Source of the DNA: a virus
Length of the DNA stretch: 64,000 nucleotides
IMG/VR virus record: IMGVR_UViG_3300021185_003351
Location: 62,001 to 126,000 of that record
Direction: 5' to 3' (one strand)
The notes under the pieces are model-generated. The model ran no database searches, was not told where the DNA came from, and was given only the letters and a program-made list of their open reading frames with translations. Below are positions 9,075-19,413 of this stretch, piece after piece. Made by a program: the position numbers and the translations under genes. Numbering within the stretch: the stretch's first letter is position 1; every line of letters starts with the position of its first letter.

Positions 9075-9359
9075 ATGAACGAACAAGAATTATTAGATAG
9101 AATTTTAACATCATATAATATGACATTTATAGTATTTTTTAAAAATACAGATTTTGTAATAGATCATGATGCAAAAACTATTACAATGCCCGAGCAAACA
9201 TATACCAAAGAAAATATGCAAATATTAGTTGATGAAATGCAATCTAATATAAATTTGTATGAATCACAATGGGAGAACGAGAATGTTCCAGAAGAATATA
9301 AATCCACATTGCAATGGGTAAAAGAACAAGTAGAAATTTTTAAAGGATGGTTAGCATAA
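9075..9359 (+). CDS. Small acidic protein between fibre genes, unknown
   Basis: 94 residues, net acidic, mostly helical, with MNEQELLDRILTSYNMTFIV at the start and KSTLQWVKEQVEIFKGWLA at the end. No signal peptide or membrane segment. It sits between the 890- and 2090-residue appendage genes, with a strong ribosome site. A fibre chaperone or small fibre subunit would fit the position, but no motif supports a specific role. Confidence 0.6.
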   Translation: MNEQELLDRILTSYNMTFIVFFKNTDFVIDHDAKTITMPEQTYTKENMQILVDEMQSNINLYESQWENENVPEEYKSTLQWVKEQVEIFKGWLA

Positions 9360-9360
9360 T

Positions 9361-12300
9361 ATGGCAACAATAATTGCAAAATTAAATCCAGTCGATTCTA
9401 CATGGAATCCGTTAGATCCTAATAATTGGATAGGAGGAGTAGTTCCTGGTCCTGATGATATAGCACGTTTTTATACTTATACTACAAATGCAACTTATGA
9501 AACAGGTTATTATTATATAAATAAAAATCGAGGATATGGTAATAATGCGGTATATGATAGAAACCAATTTCACACAGCTATTGCATTTGGAAATGGACAA
9601 GGTGAAGGATTTTATACTAGAAGTTTTTGGGAACAAGAATATAGTAGAGATTTTTTTACAAGAAATTGGTCTGGATCATTTGATCCTACAGCTTCGGTTG
9701 CAGGAGCTGGATATAATTGGACACAAGGAAGTTCATATACATATGGATCGCCTGGAACATTTAATTCAAATAATTCATCGATATATACTCATTATGGCGA
9801 TTATTACGCTCAAACCGGCTACCAATATAAAGGTAGTTATAAATCTATGAATTTATATTATGACAATATATGGAACTACAACTACGGTTCGCCAAGAACA
9901 GACACTCCAGCATATGGCCCAATGTACTATAGATTTAAATGTTATGTATTCAGAGTAGAAAATTTGACATCTACGTCATTAACTATTGATGATGTTACTA
10001 TATCTGAAACAGACACTGAAACTTATGCAACTAAAAATCGTGCATTTGGAACAACAAAAGCTGCACATGCAGCTGCAAATCCAGGATCAGAAGTACTTAC
10101 AGATAGAATAGTAGATTTATTTACAGGTTCAGCGCTACATATTGATAATGGAGGAAAATGGCAAATTTGGGGGCCGCATAATGGAAGACAACCATATTAC
10201 AATAATAGAACTTATTTAAATAGTAACGACTTTTTTACTATTGCAATGTATACTAGTAGTGATAGTTATAGTCCTAGTGTTTCAGATACAAATTTATATA
10301 CAGCAAATTATTCAACAGCATTAGCCGGCAAATATCATTTAGGATTATTTACAGCTAGTGCCGCAGGAATAAATGACTCACTTTCAAAAATAGATTTTCC
10401 TTTAACTGTTATGGGTAATGGAGAGCCTGGAGTATATGCAACAGAAGGAACTTCTAGTTTTAGATTTTCAACTAGATTTGGAAATGAAGTTACTGCTAAA
10501 ACAGCTTCATATACAAACATAAATAATCAAAACGATCAAAATGGTGGATGGAGTTATTCTCAATATACAACTTCATCACACGGAGCCTCAGCTTTCCTTG
10601 AAGGTACTTTGCCATCATATTATAGCTGGCAAGGAGTTGGTCCTGGAAATTTAGGAAGAATTAGATGGAAACATGATGGAACGTACTCATATGACAAATT
10701 TTTAATTCATCCAACTGAAGATTATGATCCTAATAAACCTGGATCAAAACCCGGGCGTAGACAAGGCCAAGGTTTACGAATAGATCCAACATTTTCAACA
10801 TGGACTACAAGTTCTAGAATAACACATCCTATTTTTTCCAAACAACCATACACTTGGCTTGAAAATGGAAATATAGCAGGAAGTGAATTAGTTGGTGGTT
10901 ATGGTTATACCAATCATATGTATAAACAAGGTCAAATACAATATTGGGAATTAACTGGAAGTCAAGAATGGAATGTTGGTCGAATTGAAATGGGGCGGTT
11001 CACTCATTTTCATGTAAAAGATAATGCTCATATTGTATTACATGATATGCAAGGAGATTCCAATGGAACAAGTACAAGTCAAGCTCCAACTATTGATTTT
11101 GAAGATCATGGATTAAAATCTACATTATATATAACTGACGAAGCTACTATAGAAATTTCTTCTAGCAGAACAGCATATTGGAATAATGATGAAGCTGGAA
11201 TATATCTTCGAAGAAACAGTACATCTCTTATAATTTCAGGAGCAGCTAATTATTCATCTTCTAAACTAACAGAAAACGTATCTGCAGGAAGTTCAACATT
11301 ATCAATAGACAATTTATCAAATACATTTGCTCCTGGTGATATAATAAGTGTCCAATCAACAGCATCATTTAAACTTACATTTCCAGCAGCTAGAGAACAT
11401 TCTTTAGATTATGTAGATCAAAACGATCCTACTACATGGTATTCTGGATCATATGAAGAGATGTACCATAAATCATCCGGGGGTAGAAATGCAACGTACA
11501 TGAACGGCACTACCTTACCACCAGCTCATAAAGATTCTGTAGTTACAGCATTTGCTAGTTTTGAAAAACCTAGCGGCATGGAATTTGATAATCCTGTACA
11601 CACAGATGAAATAACAGTGATTGCAGCAACTTCATCAAATACTGCAACAATAAGAAAATTTTTCGGAAAAGAAGGAGAAATTCACCATGACATGGGGCTA
11701 TATAATAAGCAAGAATTTGTAGATACTTTTCCTTCGGGTGGAGCTCCAATATTTACAGGAGATAAGAGAGTTGTGCTTGTCGATAGTAATCATAAAAAAT
11801 TTGTATCTGGAGATCAATTAGAAATAAGCGGATCTGTATATACTGTATTACATAATACCACATATTTATCACAATCTTTATTTAGAGATTTTTCTAGGTC
11901 TGATAATCCTTCGTTAGATGATATGTTTTATATGAGACTCGAATCATTTTCCGGATCTTCTATATGGCCTATAGATGTTAACGCAGATGGCGTTATTAAT
12001 ACCAGTACCGAAGATGAAACTCATTTTGAACGTATTCATAAAAACAAACTATTAATAACAGGATCGTATCAAGGTTCAAGAGCAATGCTTGAAAGATATG
12101 GTAATATAGGCGTTCCTATGTTAAAAAATTCTGGCTCTAATAATGGTTATCAAGCATTACAAATTGATCCAACATTGTCCTACTACTGGCAACATTCAAT
12201 GAATCTAAACTATGATAATTTGAATAATGATTCATATAATTATCGATATAGATATTATGTAAACAATAATTATACAACGTGGTATGGAAGTGCTAATTAT

Positions 12301-15300
12301 TTACTCAAAAATACAGACAATTTTGAATTTGGTGAAATAACAATTTCAGGAAGTTTACTTAGAAATGGATTTATGGATCCAACATCTAGTATTGGCGAAT
12401 GGAATGAAAACTCATTTGGTGTTACATGGGGAAATACCGTTTATGAAGGTCCTCCAATGGCAACATGGGATGGTTATGGATATCAAGGTCGACCTGGTTA
12501 TAATAGGCCTTATCCATATGGCTCAGGATATTCAATTCATAATCGATATTATGGGGTACTAAACAACACCGGCAAGATTAGAAAAACAGGAACCCTTTTA
12601 TCTTCTAGATCAGATCAGCTTCAATATAAGCATAGTAATCCAGGAACTCCTTATAGATATTCTACTAGAGGTTATGGTAAAACTATAGAAGATGATCCCG
12701 CTAGCGGAAATTGGAGTATAGATGGATGGATGAATGATTTTACTTCTAGTTATTATAAAGTAACTCAATCTATAGAAGATAAACGTCTTCAATTTCCAGA
12801 TAAATTTGGAGGAAGTGGTACATTGCGAGTTACTATTGATGATAATACTGCATTAGCATATGTAGGAGATGGTAGAGGAAATGAACTATTACTTCAAGGA
12901 CATTATTCATATCAAGGTAGAGGCCCAATCGGATTACAGCTAAATAGATATGGATCAATACATTCAGTAAATATTAAAGAAAGATATCAACAATTAATAT
13001 TAGATACTACCAATTCTTTTAGTAAACGTGATAAAATTTATGAATCTAGATTGTTATATGACCATGACCCTAGTAAAGAAGTTAATTTTATAGGTACTTT
13101 AGTAACAGATGCTAAAGGCCATAAAAATTTATTATGGGAATATATGAGGACCAAAGGCAATACTGACATCCTTCCATATATGTTCGGAGCATGTAATCAA
13201 GGAACAACCGCTGCAGGTAATACTTCTACTAACATTAATGCTGGGGGATATTACAATCATATTTATGGTTCAAATTATAATGCATTAATACCTAAAAATA
13301 ATATAGGTACCAGTCGATTTAATAGATATCAAGCAAATGATAATTTTTATGTTATATATGATTTAGGCACCCAAGTAACATTTGATACCGTAGGAATGAT
13401 ATTTGCTAAAGATAATTATGGTTCTGAACATGTTACTAACAATCAAATGAACAATGTTGAATTTCAAGTATGTGATGATGTAGGAGTTGCGTCTCCTGCC
13501 TGGGAAATAGTTCGTGCAAAAGAAAATGATTTGCGATATTCAAATTATAGAGGTGGAATAAGATTTTATACATTTCCTTCTGGCTCAGTAAATAAACGAT
13601 ATGTAAGATATCATAGTAGAGGAGGAACAAATAGTACAGCATTTGCAATGCATTCACATTTTGGCTTATATAATTTTTCAGGATCGTGTGCAGATTCAAA
13701 TACATTGGATGCATCATCAATAGCAGGAGGATTTGCAGATCAGTTCGGCTCGCCTACAGCATCAATGTGTCAAATAGAGTTAGCTAGCACTAAAAACTGG
13801 AAAACCGGCGATATGATTTATTTCTGGTCTAAGCAAATGAATTCTAGCGGAGTATTTTATGATGAAGGATATAATACTATATCATATTATAACACTAATA
13901 ACATAACTGGATGGCAAGCAGGCACAACACCTGAAGCTCAAATACTTAATGGAAAATGGCCTATTTACACTATTACAAACATTCAAGGTAACATAGTAAC
14001 ATTAGATAGACCGGTAACACAAATGTTTATAGATGCTGGCACAATAGCTTACAAATACAATAGAGGTAAGGTTACACTTAAAGCACCTCGTCAAATGATA
14101 TTTAATCTAGGATTTTTCTATAACAATTATGTTCGAAGAACAATACGTAATATAACAGGAATTAATGCAGTTCCTCACAATTACAGTGGCCAATACTATG
14201 GAATGTATTCTATTGAAGATGCTGGTATAATGCCATTCCAAGGTAATGTAAATGCAGATGGTTGGTATCTACCCCATGGTTTATATAGAAATATGTATAC
14301 AAGTTGGATATATCCTGAAGTAAGTCATGGTAGATGGGATCAGTTTAGAGCCAAAAAATGCTTTAATTATCATACCGAGTATTCTGCTGCATCTAATGGA
14401 ATATTAGGAAGTTTAAGCGTAAATAGACCAAATGAAGTTATAAGTTTTTGCAAATCTCCTCATCAACCTTCTTATAATACTAATATATATGGAGGATGGG
14501 AATATGGACAATATTCTGCAAGAGGACATGTTTACTATCAAAATAATTGGGCTAAAGGTGACAGATACAATGGTATTGTACCAAGAAGAGTATCACCTAG
14601 ATGGGGAACTAATGATGATCATTTAATACATATAGGAGATCTTGTAACTGTAGATAATCATCAAGCAAGCGTCGGAGGATGGTGGGATAGTAGTAGAAAT
14701 CCTGGATATAATGATAAAATTTATAAAACTAATAATAATACTAGAGATTATAATTTAATTCAATATTTTACATGGTGGAATCCATATGCAACTAATCCTA
14801 AAACTAATCCATCTCATTTAAGACACAATGATTATACCGAATTCCCAACAAATAATAATGGAAGTTATTTTGATAAAGATGACGTTCCAATTTTATATCG
14901 AAAAAATAAACAATCACTTTTCCCAGGCAGAGACATGATTGCTGCTAAAATGCATTATTATGGTATAACACATATTGTTCCAACTAACACACACGCTGAT
15001 GATAAAATGTATGAATTACATGTATGTCCAAATTATGAGTTTAGTATGACATATTCAACCGGAGCCAGTTACCTAAGCCTTCCGTTTAAAGCAGAATTTA
15101 CAGTTCTAGAAGACGCAGATGTTCGTTTAGATATTAGTATGATATATAAAATGATGGCATCTCAAGTATATAATTTTGGCGAAACTTATAGCAATAGTAC
15201 CCTTTATAATAATTTCGGTAATAGTATGCCTTGTATTTTTGTTGAAAATTTAACTACCCAAGAAATGATATATAATGAACCTATATATAAAATGGATAGC

Positions 15301-15633
15301 AGCATAAACATGCAAGAAATATTTAGTCTACCTGCAGGTCATTATAGAGTTGCTTTTAGAGTCAGCAGCGTATATCAATCTGCTAATCCTGGACTAGTAA
15401 TGTTTTTCAAAGATTTAAAATTTAAATTGGTAACTACTAATAAAAATAATATTGTAGTAATACATAATAATTGGGATATGGTAAAAATGCTAGAACAACC
15501 AGGAAGAGGAGAAAATTATTCAAACGTTAATAATTTACCATATACAGAAAATACAGGTCCAAATTCAGTAGTAAGACAAGCAAATAATTTAACAAATACC
15601 AAAACAATTAAATTTAATAAAATTAAACTATAA
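9361..15633 (+). CDS. Giant mosaic appendage protein (2090 aa)
   Basis: 2090 residues starting one base after the previous stop. The N-terminus (WNPLDPNNWIGGVVPGPDDI) resembles the start of G8/beta-helix-type extracellular proteins. Residues ~545-660 contain beta-helix-like strands (STLYITDEATIEISSSR), followed by TLSIDNLSNTFAPGDIISV. Around 1320-1430 a segment with YVIYDLGTQVTFDTVGMIFA, VEFQVCDD and KRYVRYHSRGG resembles an F5/8 type C (discoidin) carbohydrate-binding domain. A second GD.I/TITNIQGNIVTLDRPV region lies at ~1475-1560. The protein is rich in Tyr, Asn, Trp and Gly, as in secreted glycan-binding proteins. No signal peptide. Probably a large adhesin or depolymerase-like appendage; no catalytic residues were identified. 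Confidence 0.7.
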   Translation: MATIIAKLNPVDSTWNPLDPNNWIGGVVPGPDDIARFYTYTTNATYETGYYYINKNRGYGNNAVYDRNQFHTAIAFGNGQGEGFYTRSFWEQEYSRDFFTRNWSGSFDPTASVAGAGYNWTQGSSYTYGSPGTFNSNNSSIYTHYGDYYAQTGYQYKGSYKSMNLYYDNIWNYNYGSPRTDTPAYGPMYYRFKCYVFRVENLTSTSLTIDDVTISETDTETYATKNRAFGTTKAAHAAANPGSEVLTDRIVDLFTGSALHIDNGGKWQIWGPHNGRQPYYNNRTYLNSNDFFTIAMYTSSDSYSPSVSDTNLYTANYSTALAGKYHLGLFTASAAGINDSLSKIDFPLTVMGNGEPGVYATEGTSSFRFSTRFGNEVTAKTASYTNINNQNDQNGGWSYSQYTTSSHGASAFLEGTLPSYYSWQGVGPGNLGRIRWKHDGTYSYDKFLIHPTEDYDPNKPGSKPGRRQGQGLRIDPTFSTWTTSSRITHPIFSKQPYTWLENGNIAGSELVGGYGYTNHMYKQGQIQYWELTGSQEWNVGRIEMGRFTHFHVKDNAHIVLHDMQGDSNGTSTSQAPTIDFEDHGLKSTLYITDEATIEISSSRTAYWNNDEAGIYLRRNSTSLIISGAANYSSSKLTENVSAGSSTLSIDNLSNTFAPGDIISVQSTASFKLTFPAAREHSLDYVDQNDPTTWYSGSYEEMYHKSSGGRNATYMNGTTLPPAHKDSVVTAFASFEKPSGMEFDNPVHTDEITVIAATSSNTATIRKFFGKEGEIHHDMGLYNKQEFVDTFPSGGAPIFTGDKRVVLVDSNHKKFVSGDQLEISGSVYTVLHNTTYLSQSLFRDFSRSDNPSLDDMFYMRLESFSGSSIWPIDVNADGVINTSTEDETHFERIHKNKLLITGSYQGSRAMLERYGNIGVPMLKNSGSNNGYQALQIDPTLSYYWQHSMNLNYDNLNNDSYNYRYRYYVNNNYTTWYGSANYLLKNTDNFEFGEITISGSLLRNGFMDPTSSIGEWNENSFGVTWGNTVYEGPPMATWDGYGYQGRPGYNRPYPYGSGYSIHNRYYGVLNNTGKIRKTGTLLSSRSDQLQYKHSNPGTPYRYSTRGYGKTIEDDPASGNWSIDGWMNDFTSSYYKVTQSIEDKRLQFPDKFGGSGTLRVTIDDNTALAYVGDGRGNELLLQGHYSYQGRGPIGLQLNRYGSIHSVNIKERYQQLILDTTNSFSKRDKIYESRLLYDHDPSKEVNFIGTLVTDAKGHKNLLWEYMRTKGNTDILPYMFGACNQGTTAAGNTSTNINAGGYYNHIYGSNYNALIPKNNIGTSRFNRYQANDNFYVIYDLGTQVTFDTVGMIFAKDNYGSEHVTNNQMNNVEFQVCDDVGVASPAWEIVRAKENDLRYSNYRGGIRFYTFPSGSVNKRYVRYHSRGGTNSTAFAMHSHFGLYNFSGSCADSNTLDASSIAGGFADQFGSPTASMCQIELASTKNWKTGDMIYFWSKQMNSSGVFYDEGYNTISYYNTNNITGWQAGTTPEAQILNGKWPIYTITNIQGNIVTLDRPVTQMFIDAGTIAYKYNRGKVTLKAPRQMIFNLGFFYNNYVRRTIRNITGINAVPHNYSGQYYGMYSIEDAGIMPFQGNVNADGWYLPHGLYRNMYTSWIYPEVSHGRWDQFRAKKCFNYHTEYSAASNGILGSLSVNRPNEVISFCKSPHQPSYNTNIYGGWEYGQYSARGHVYYQNNWAKGDRYNGIVPRRVSPRWGTNDDHLIHIGDLVTVDNHQASVGGWWDSSRNPGYNDKIYKTNNNTRDYNLIQYFTWWNPYATNPKTNPSHLRHNDYTEFPTNNNGSYFDKDDVPILYRKNKQSLFPGRDMIAAKMHYYGITHIVPTNTHADDKMYELHVCPNYEFSMTYSTGASYLSLPFKAEFTVLEDADVRLDISMIYKMMASQVYNFGETYSNSTLYNNFGNSMPCIFVENLTTQEMIYNEPIYKMDSSINMQEIFSLPAGHYRVAFRVSSVYQSANPGLVMFFKDLKFKLVTTNKNNIVVIHNNWDMVKMLEQPGRGENYSNVNNLPYTENTGPNSVVRQANNLTNTKTIKFNKIKL

Positions 15634-15646
15634 TATTTATAATAAA
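15634..15646 (+). promoter_or_regulatory. Class-1 motif TATTTATAATAAA abutting a start codon
   Basis: The last A of the motif is the first base of the ATG at 15646. If this is a promoter for that gene, the mRNA would be essentially leaderless, which makes this copy a test case for the motif's function. Confidence 0.45.
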
Positions 15647-16830
15647 TGAATTTTGATATATTAAATAATAAACCACTAGAATTCTTCAATCAAGATGGCG
15701 AATTAATGGGTAAAATATTCATCTCCGGATCAACTGGTGATTTATATTTAACTCCCGTATCTGGTAGTGATGGTGATGTTATTCTAGGAAATAGAGATAC
15801 AGTTGGCGATGTTGAAATAGGATTACCATCTGCAGAAACATCATTAAAATTAATGGGCGGCGGAATCATATCTGCAAATGGAAATACTTTAACTATAGGA
15901 GATGTTGCTGCTGGTGATTCTGTTATAGTAAACGGCCCTATAACTGCATCTAATATATTATCTGCTTCATATGCGTTAACTGCATCACATGCACTTAATA
16001 GTAGTGGAGGAGGCTCTGGAATATTTGAAGCAACTGGATCTATATTTGCAACCACAAATGTTTTAGAAGTCACCGGATCAATGACGCTAATTAACACAGC
16101 TTCAAATTCAACCTCATCAAACACACTATCTATAGAAGGATCAGGATCAGTAAGTGGATCTGGAATATTTGACGTTCGTGGATCTGTTGGACAACTATTT
16201 GAAGTTGCAGACGGATTAGATGGAGTATTGATGTCCGTTAATGATATATCAGGTATTCCTATATTAACAGTATCATCATCAGGTAATGTTATTTTAGCAG
16301 AAGGATCAACATTAATAGGAACAGCATCATTTGCATCTACTAGTCCAGCAGGAGCACCTTTTCCTCATACTGGTACAGCTCGTATTGATGGTAATTTAGA
16401 TGTTACTGGATCTGGAGATGATATATTCAAAGTAAGATCAAGATCCGGATCATTGTTTTCAGTTGATGATGGATTAGATGGTATCTTAATGTCAGTTAAT
16501 GACATATCCGGATTACCATTATTTGAAATTTCATCTTCTGGTAATGTAGAATTAATTGAAGGTAATATATCTGGATCTGCAGCATCAACCGCATCATTTG
16601 GAAAACTAGAATCATATGGTGGATTACATGTAGAAAGCTCCGGTTCAACAGTATTTGAAGTAGTAGGATCTGAAGGATCATTGTTTGCAATAGACGATTC
16701 ATTGTCTGGATCATTGTTTGCAGTAACAAATAAATCAGGTATTCCTAGATTTGAAGTGTTTTCAGACGGCAAAATAGAAAAACAAGGTAATAATATTCAA
16801 GACGAATCATTTACATGGTTCATGGCATAA
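15646..16830 (+). CDS. Fibre protein with three copies of the shared module
   Basis: 394 residues. After an N-terminal domain (LEFFNQDGELMGKIFISGS) it contains three tandem copies of a ~55-residue module: SGIFDVRGSVGQLFEVADG, DDIFKVRSRSGSLFSVDDG and SGSTVFEVVGSEGSLFAIDD, each followed by a V/F..ND(I/K)SGIP.. strand. The same module occurs once each in the fibres at 977 and 6399. It is Ser/Gly-rich with no Cys cluster. Likely a rod-like virion fibre. The start at 15646 is assigned by frame; no ribosome site is visible because the class-1 motif runs into the ATG. Confidence 0.7.
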   Translation: MNFDILNNKPLEFFNQDGELMGKIFISGSTGDLYLTPVSGSDGDVILGNRDTVGDVEIGLPSAETSLKLMGGGIISANGNTLTIGDVAAGDSVIVNGPITASNILSASYALTASHALNSSGGGSGIFEATGSIFATTNVLEVTGSMTLINTASNSTSSNTLSIEGSGSVSGSGIFDVRGSVGQLFEVADGLDGVLMSVNDISGIPILTVSSSGNVILAEGSTLIGTASFASTSPAGAPFPHTGTARIDGNLDVTGSGDDIFKVRSRSGSLFSVDDGLDGILMSVNDISGLPLFEISSSGNVELIEGNISGSAASTASFGKLESYGGLHVESSGSTVFEVVGSEGSLFAIDDSLSGSLFAVTNKSGIPRFEVFSDGKIEKQGNNIQDESFTWFMA

Positions 16831-16831
16831 T

Positions 16832-17542
16832 ATGAAAAAATACGGATTAAATAATGGATATATTGGTAAAGATCGTTTAAGATCATTTGCTTCTGGCATA
16901 ATCTCACAACATAAACATGCAACTCTTAGGACAGCCGGGTTAATGAAACTAGCTGGATCAGGTATAATCCAAGAAGGTCTTCGAATAAATTATAATATTG
17001 ATTCTGTTACAGACACATATCCTGAAACATGGACTGATTTAAGCGGAGCTGGAATACATGCAACAATATTGGGAGCACCGCAGTTAACAGACGACGGTGG
17101 TGTAAATTATTTAGCTTTTGATTCTATAACTGATGGATTTGAACCGTCATCTGGATATTCATTTACTAATGGTACTGGAACCGTTGCATTGGTTATGAAA
17201 ACAGTTGATGTACAAGGCTTGTTTTTTGGTAATTTTTTGGGAGCTTATAGATCCGGAAATAAATTTTATAATAACGGATTTGGATCTCCTACTTTTCATA
17301 TGGACACTGATCAAAAATCTAATATCTATGATCATTTGCGTACTGGTAATTGGCATTATGTAGAATTTAAAAATATACAAAATTCTTCTACGTCTACTGC
17401 TACATGGCGATTTTCCAAATATGGCAGTTATGAAATACAGTGTGATTTAAGAGCTGTAATAGCATATGATCACAACTTAACCGCTGAAGAAAGCCTACAA
17501 AATTACAATTATTATTATAACAGCGGTTATTTATCTGATTAA
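16832..17542 (+). CDS. LamG-like virion protein, divergent
   Basis: 236 residues, starting one base after the previous stop. It has an extra N-terminal segment (GYIGKDRLRSFASGIISQHK) before the concanavalin-like part, which starts GLRINYNIDSVTDTYPETW and ends YDHNLTAEESLQNYNYYYN, a weaker form of the family's end motif. The strand HYVEFKNIQNSSTSTATW replaces the usual TWT.I strand. Its divergence suggests it is not a recent copy of the array genes. Likely a fibre-tip or glycan-binding protein. Confidence 0.65.
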   Translation: MKKYGLNNGYIGKDRLRSFASGIISQHKHATLRTAGLMKLAGSGIIQEGLRINYNIDSVTDTYPETWTDLSGAGIHATILGAPQLTDDGGVNYLAFDSITDGFEPSSGYSFTNGTGTVALVMKTVDVQGLFFGNFLGAYRSGNKFYNNGFGSPTFHMDTDQKSNIYDHLRTGNWHYVEFKNIQNSSTSTATWRFSKYGSYEIQCDLRAVIAYDHNLTAEESLQNYNYYYNSGYLSD

Positions 17543-17556
17543 TATTTATATATAAA
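17543..17556 (+). promoter_or_regulatory. Class-1 motif TATTTATATATAAA
   Basis: Class-1 variant with one extra base, 10 bases before the ATG at 17567. Candidate late promoter giving a very short leader. Confidence 0.45.
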
Positions 17557-17566
17557 GAAATGAATT

Positions 17567-17953
17567 ATGGCAACAACATATCATAACGCAGGTTTAAATA
17601 TATCACAATCAACAACCATCAACATGAATTATTCTGCATCTGGAGATTTTTTAACTGCAGGTTCTGGCGAAACATATATATTAAAAAATATTCAAATTGC
17701 AAATACATCAGAACCGGTTGCAGGTACTTATTATGATACAAATATAACTGCAAGATTTATAGATTTTAGTACTTCAACGACACATAGTTTAGCAAAATTT
17801 ATATCACTACCAAAAAATTCGTCAATTGATATATTGTCAGATAATTTAGTTTTAGAATCAGGAGATAAAATACAATTACAAATAACAGGATCTTCTGAAG
17901 CTACTATAAATTATGAGGTAAATGCAGTAGGAAGTTATTTGAAAATTACATAA
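17567..17953 (+). CDS. Small beta-rich virion protein, unknown
   Basis: 128 residues with alternating hydrophobic/polar strands (TYILKNIQIANTSEPVAG; LVLESGDKIQLQITGSSE) and no Cys. The pattern suggests a single beta-sandwich domain, as in phage tail adaptors or fibre caps. It lies between LamG-like genes. No known family was recognised. Confidence 0.6.
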   Translation: MATTYHNAGLNISQSTTINMNYSASGDFLTAGSGETYILKNIQIANTSEPVAGTYYDTNITARFIDFSTSTTHSLAKFISLPKNSSIDILSDNLVLESGDKIQLQITGSSEATINYEVNAVGSYLKIT

Positions 17954-17962
17954 GGGTTCACC

Positions 17963-18676
17963 ATGGCAATTCGTAGAGGTGAAATAATTACTAGAATTAT
18001 AGAAACCGGTTTAACTCATAATATAGACGCTTCAAATCGTGTAACATATCCTAGATCAGGAGTCAAAGTTTATAATACTGTAGACACAGACATTACCGGA
18101 TCATTTATTAATGATGTAGCATATAACAGTGTATCGCCAGACAATTTTCAATTTGGATTAGATGGAGTAGATGATATAATTAGATTTGAATCTCATTTTG
18201 CTGCTTATGGACAAACAGACATCACATTGTCATATTGGTTTAGATTATTAGGATCTCCTGCATCAGTTTGGCACGGGTTGTCCAACGAAATTGCTACTCA
18301 ACTACCTTTTAGATCAAGAATATTAATCAAAGAAAATTTAGCTCAGTTGTTATACACATTAACTTTAAATGGACAGAAATCAATTACTCCTATTAGTTTT
18401 TCTTTGAATACATGGCATAATGTAGTTATAACCAAAGACAGCATAGTTGGTACCAAAGTATATTTAGACAATGTATATAAAGGTGGTCACTCAACGGAAA
18501 CAGGTGCTATAACTGGAACTAGTAGCACAACAGTAGGAGGTACTGACGTTGGACGTGGTTATGAATCTGGATATTACATGAACGGAAACATGGCCAGTAT
18601 ACATGTTTACGACAGAGCATTATCAGCAACAGAATTAACTCATAATTATAATGCAATGATTGGGAGATTTTCATGA
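17963..18676 (+). CDS. LamG-like virion protein, array B copy 1
   Basis: 237 residues. Start motif IETGLTHNIDASNRVTYPRS, strand FGLDGVDDIIRFE, central TWHNVVITKDSIVGTKVYLD pair, end motif VYDRALSATELTHNYNAMIG. This is the classic LamG layout with the conserved strand NVVITKD..V...VYLDNV. First of three overlapping genes of array B. A glycan- or receptor-binding appendage is the likely role. Confidence 0.75.
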   Translation: MAIRRGEIITRIIETGLTHNIDASNRVTYPRSGVKVYNTVDTDITGSFINDVAYNSVSPDNFQFGLDGVDDIIRFESHFAAYGQTDITLSYWFRLLGSPASVWHGLSNEIATQLPFRSRILIKENLAQLLYTLTLNGQKSITPISFSLNTWHNVVITKDSIVGTKVYLDNVYKGGHSTETGAITGTSSTTVGGTDVGRGYESGYYMNGNMASIHVYDRALSATELTHNYNAMIGRFS

Positions 18677-19413
18677 GTGGAAGAGCCGGCGAAATTATTA
18701 CGGATATTGTTGAAGATGGACTAGTGTTTAATATGGACGCTGCTAATAGAGCAAGCTATTCTAAAACTGGGACTTCTGTCAAAGATACTTTAAATAATTC
18801 ATCTGGAACTTTAACAAATGGATCATCTTTTCAATCTACATTACCTTTAAGTTTTGATTTTGATGGAGCTGATGATGAATTAATTTTTTCAAATAATACT
18901 GCTATTAATAGTTTAGGCACTTTAACTACAGATTTAACATTATCTATATGGTTTAGAAATGAAGGAGCATCTAATGTAGAACAAAGAATATTTGGTATGT
19001 CGACTAATCAAAGCTATACAGGAGGAAGATCAATTTCTGCAGTAATTTATTCAAATAATTTACAATCATATTATCGAGACAATAATGGATATAAATATAG
19101 AAATATTAGCTTTTCAGGTCAACAAAATGAATGGCTTAGTTATACAATTGTATTTCATTCAGGTGATGAAAATGCTACTACTCAATATTTAAATAACGTA
19201 GCTTACTCCGGGATGACAGCAGGACAATCAGGCGTAATATTTCCATCTTCATTTAATTTTGCAGATACTACAATATATCTAGGAAACAATTCTTCGCATT
19301 CAACGCTAGCTTTAGATGGTCAAATTGGCTGTTTTCAAATGTATACAAGAGCATTAAGTGATAATGAAAGAACACACAATTACAACGCATTAAGAAGTAG
19401 ATTTGGAGTATGA
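18673..19413 (+). CDS. LamG-like virion protein, array B copy 2
   Basis: 246 residues; ATGA overlap with the upstream stop. Start motif VEDGLVFNMDAANRASYSKT, strand FDFDGADDELIFS, LSYTIVFHSGDENATTQYLN strand and MYTRALSDNERTHNYNALRS end motif. The central loop region (YSNNLQSYYRDNNGYKYRN) is aromatic and polar, as expected of a ligand-contacting surface, and differs from its neighbours. Confidence 0.75.
   Translation: MSGRAGEIITDIVEDGLVFNMDAANRASYSKTGTSVKDTLNNSSGTLTNGSSFQSTLPLSFDFDGADDELIFSNNTAINSLGTLTTDLTLSIWFRNEGASNVEQRIFGMSTNQSYTGGRSISAVIYSNNLQSYYRDNNGYKYRNISFSGQQNEWLSYTIVFHSGDENATTQYLNNVAYSGMTAGQSGVIFPSSFNFADTTIYLGNNSSHSTLALDGQIGCFQMYTRALSDNERTHNYNALRSRFGV

Noticed and set aside
15690-16772. 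Long minus-strand frames opposite the fibre gene
   Set aside because: They mirror a repetitive, Ser/Gly-rich plus-strand gene, have no ribosome site, and every confident gene here is on the plus strand.
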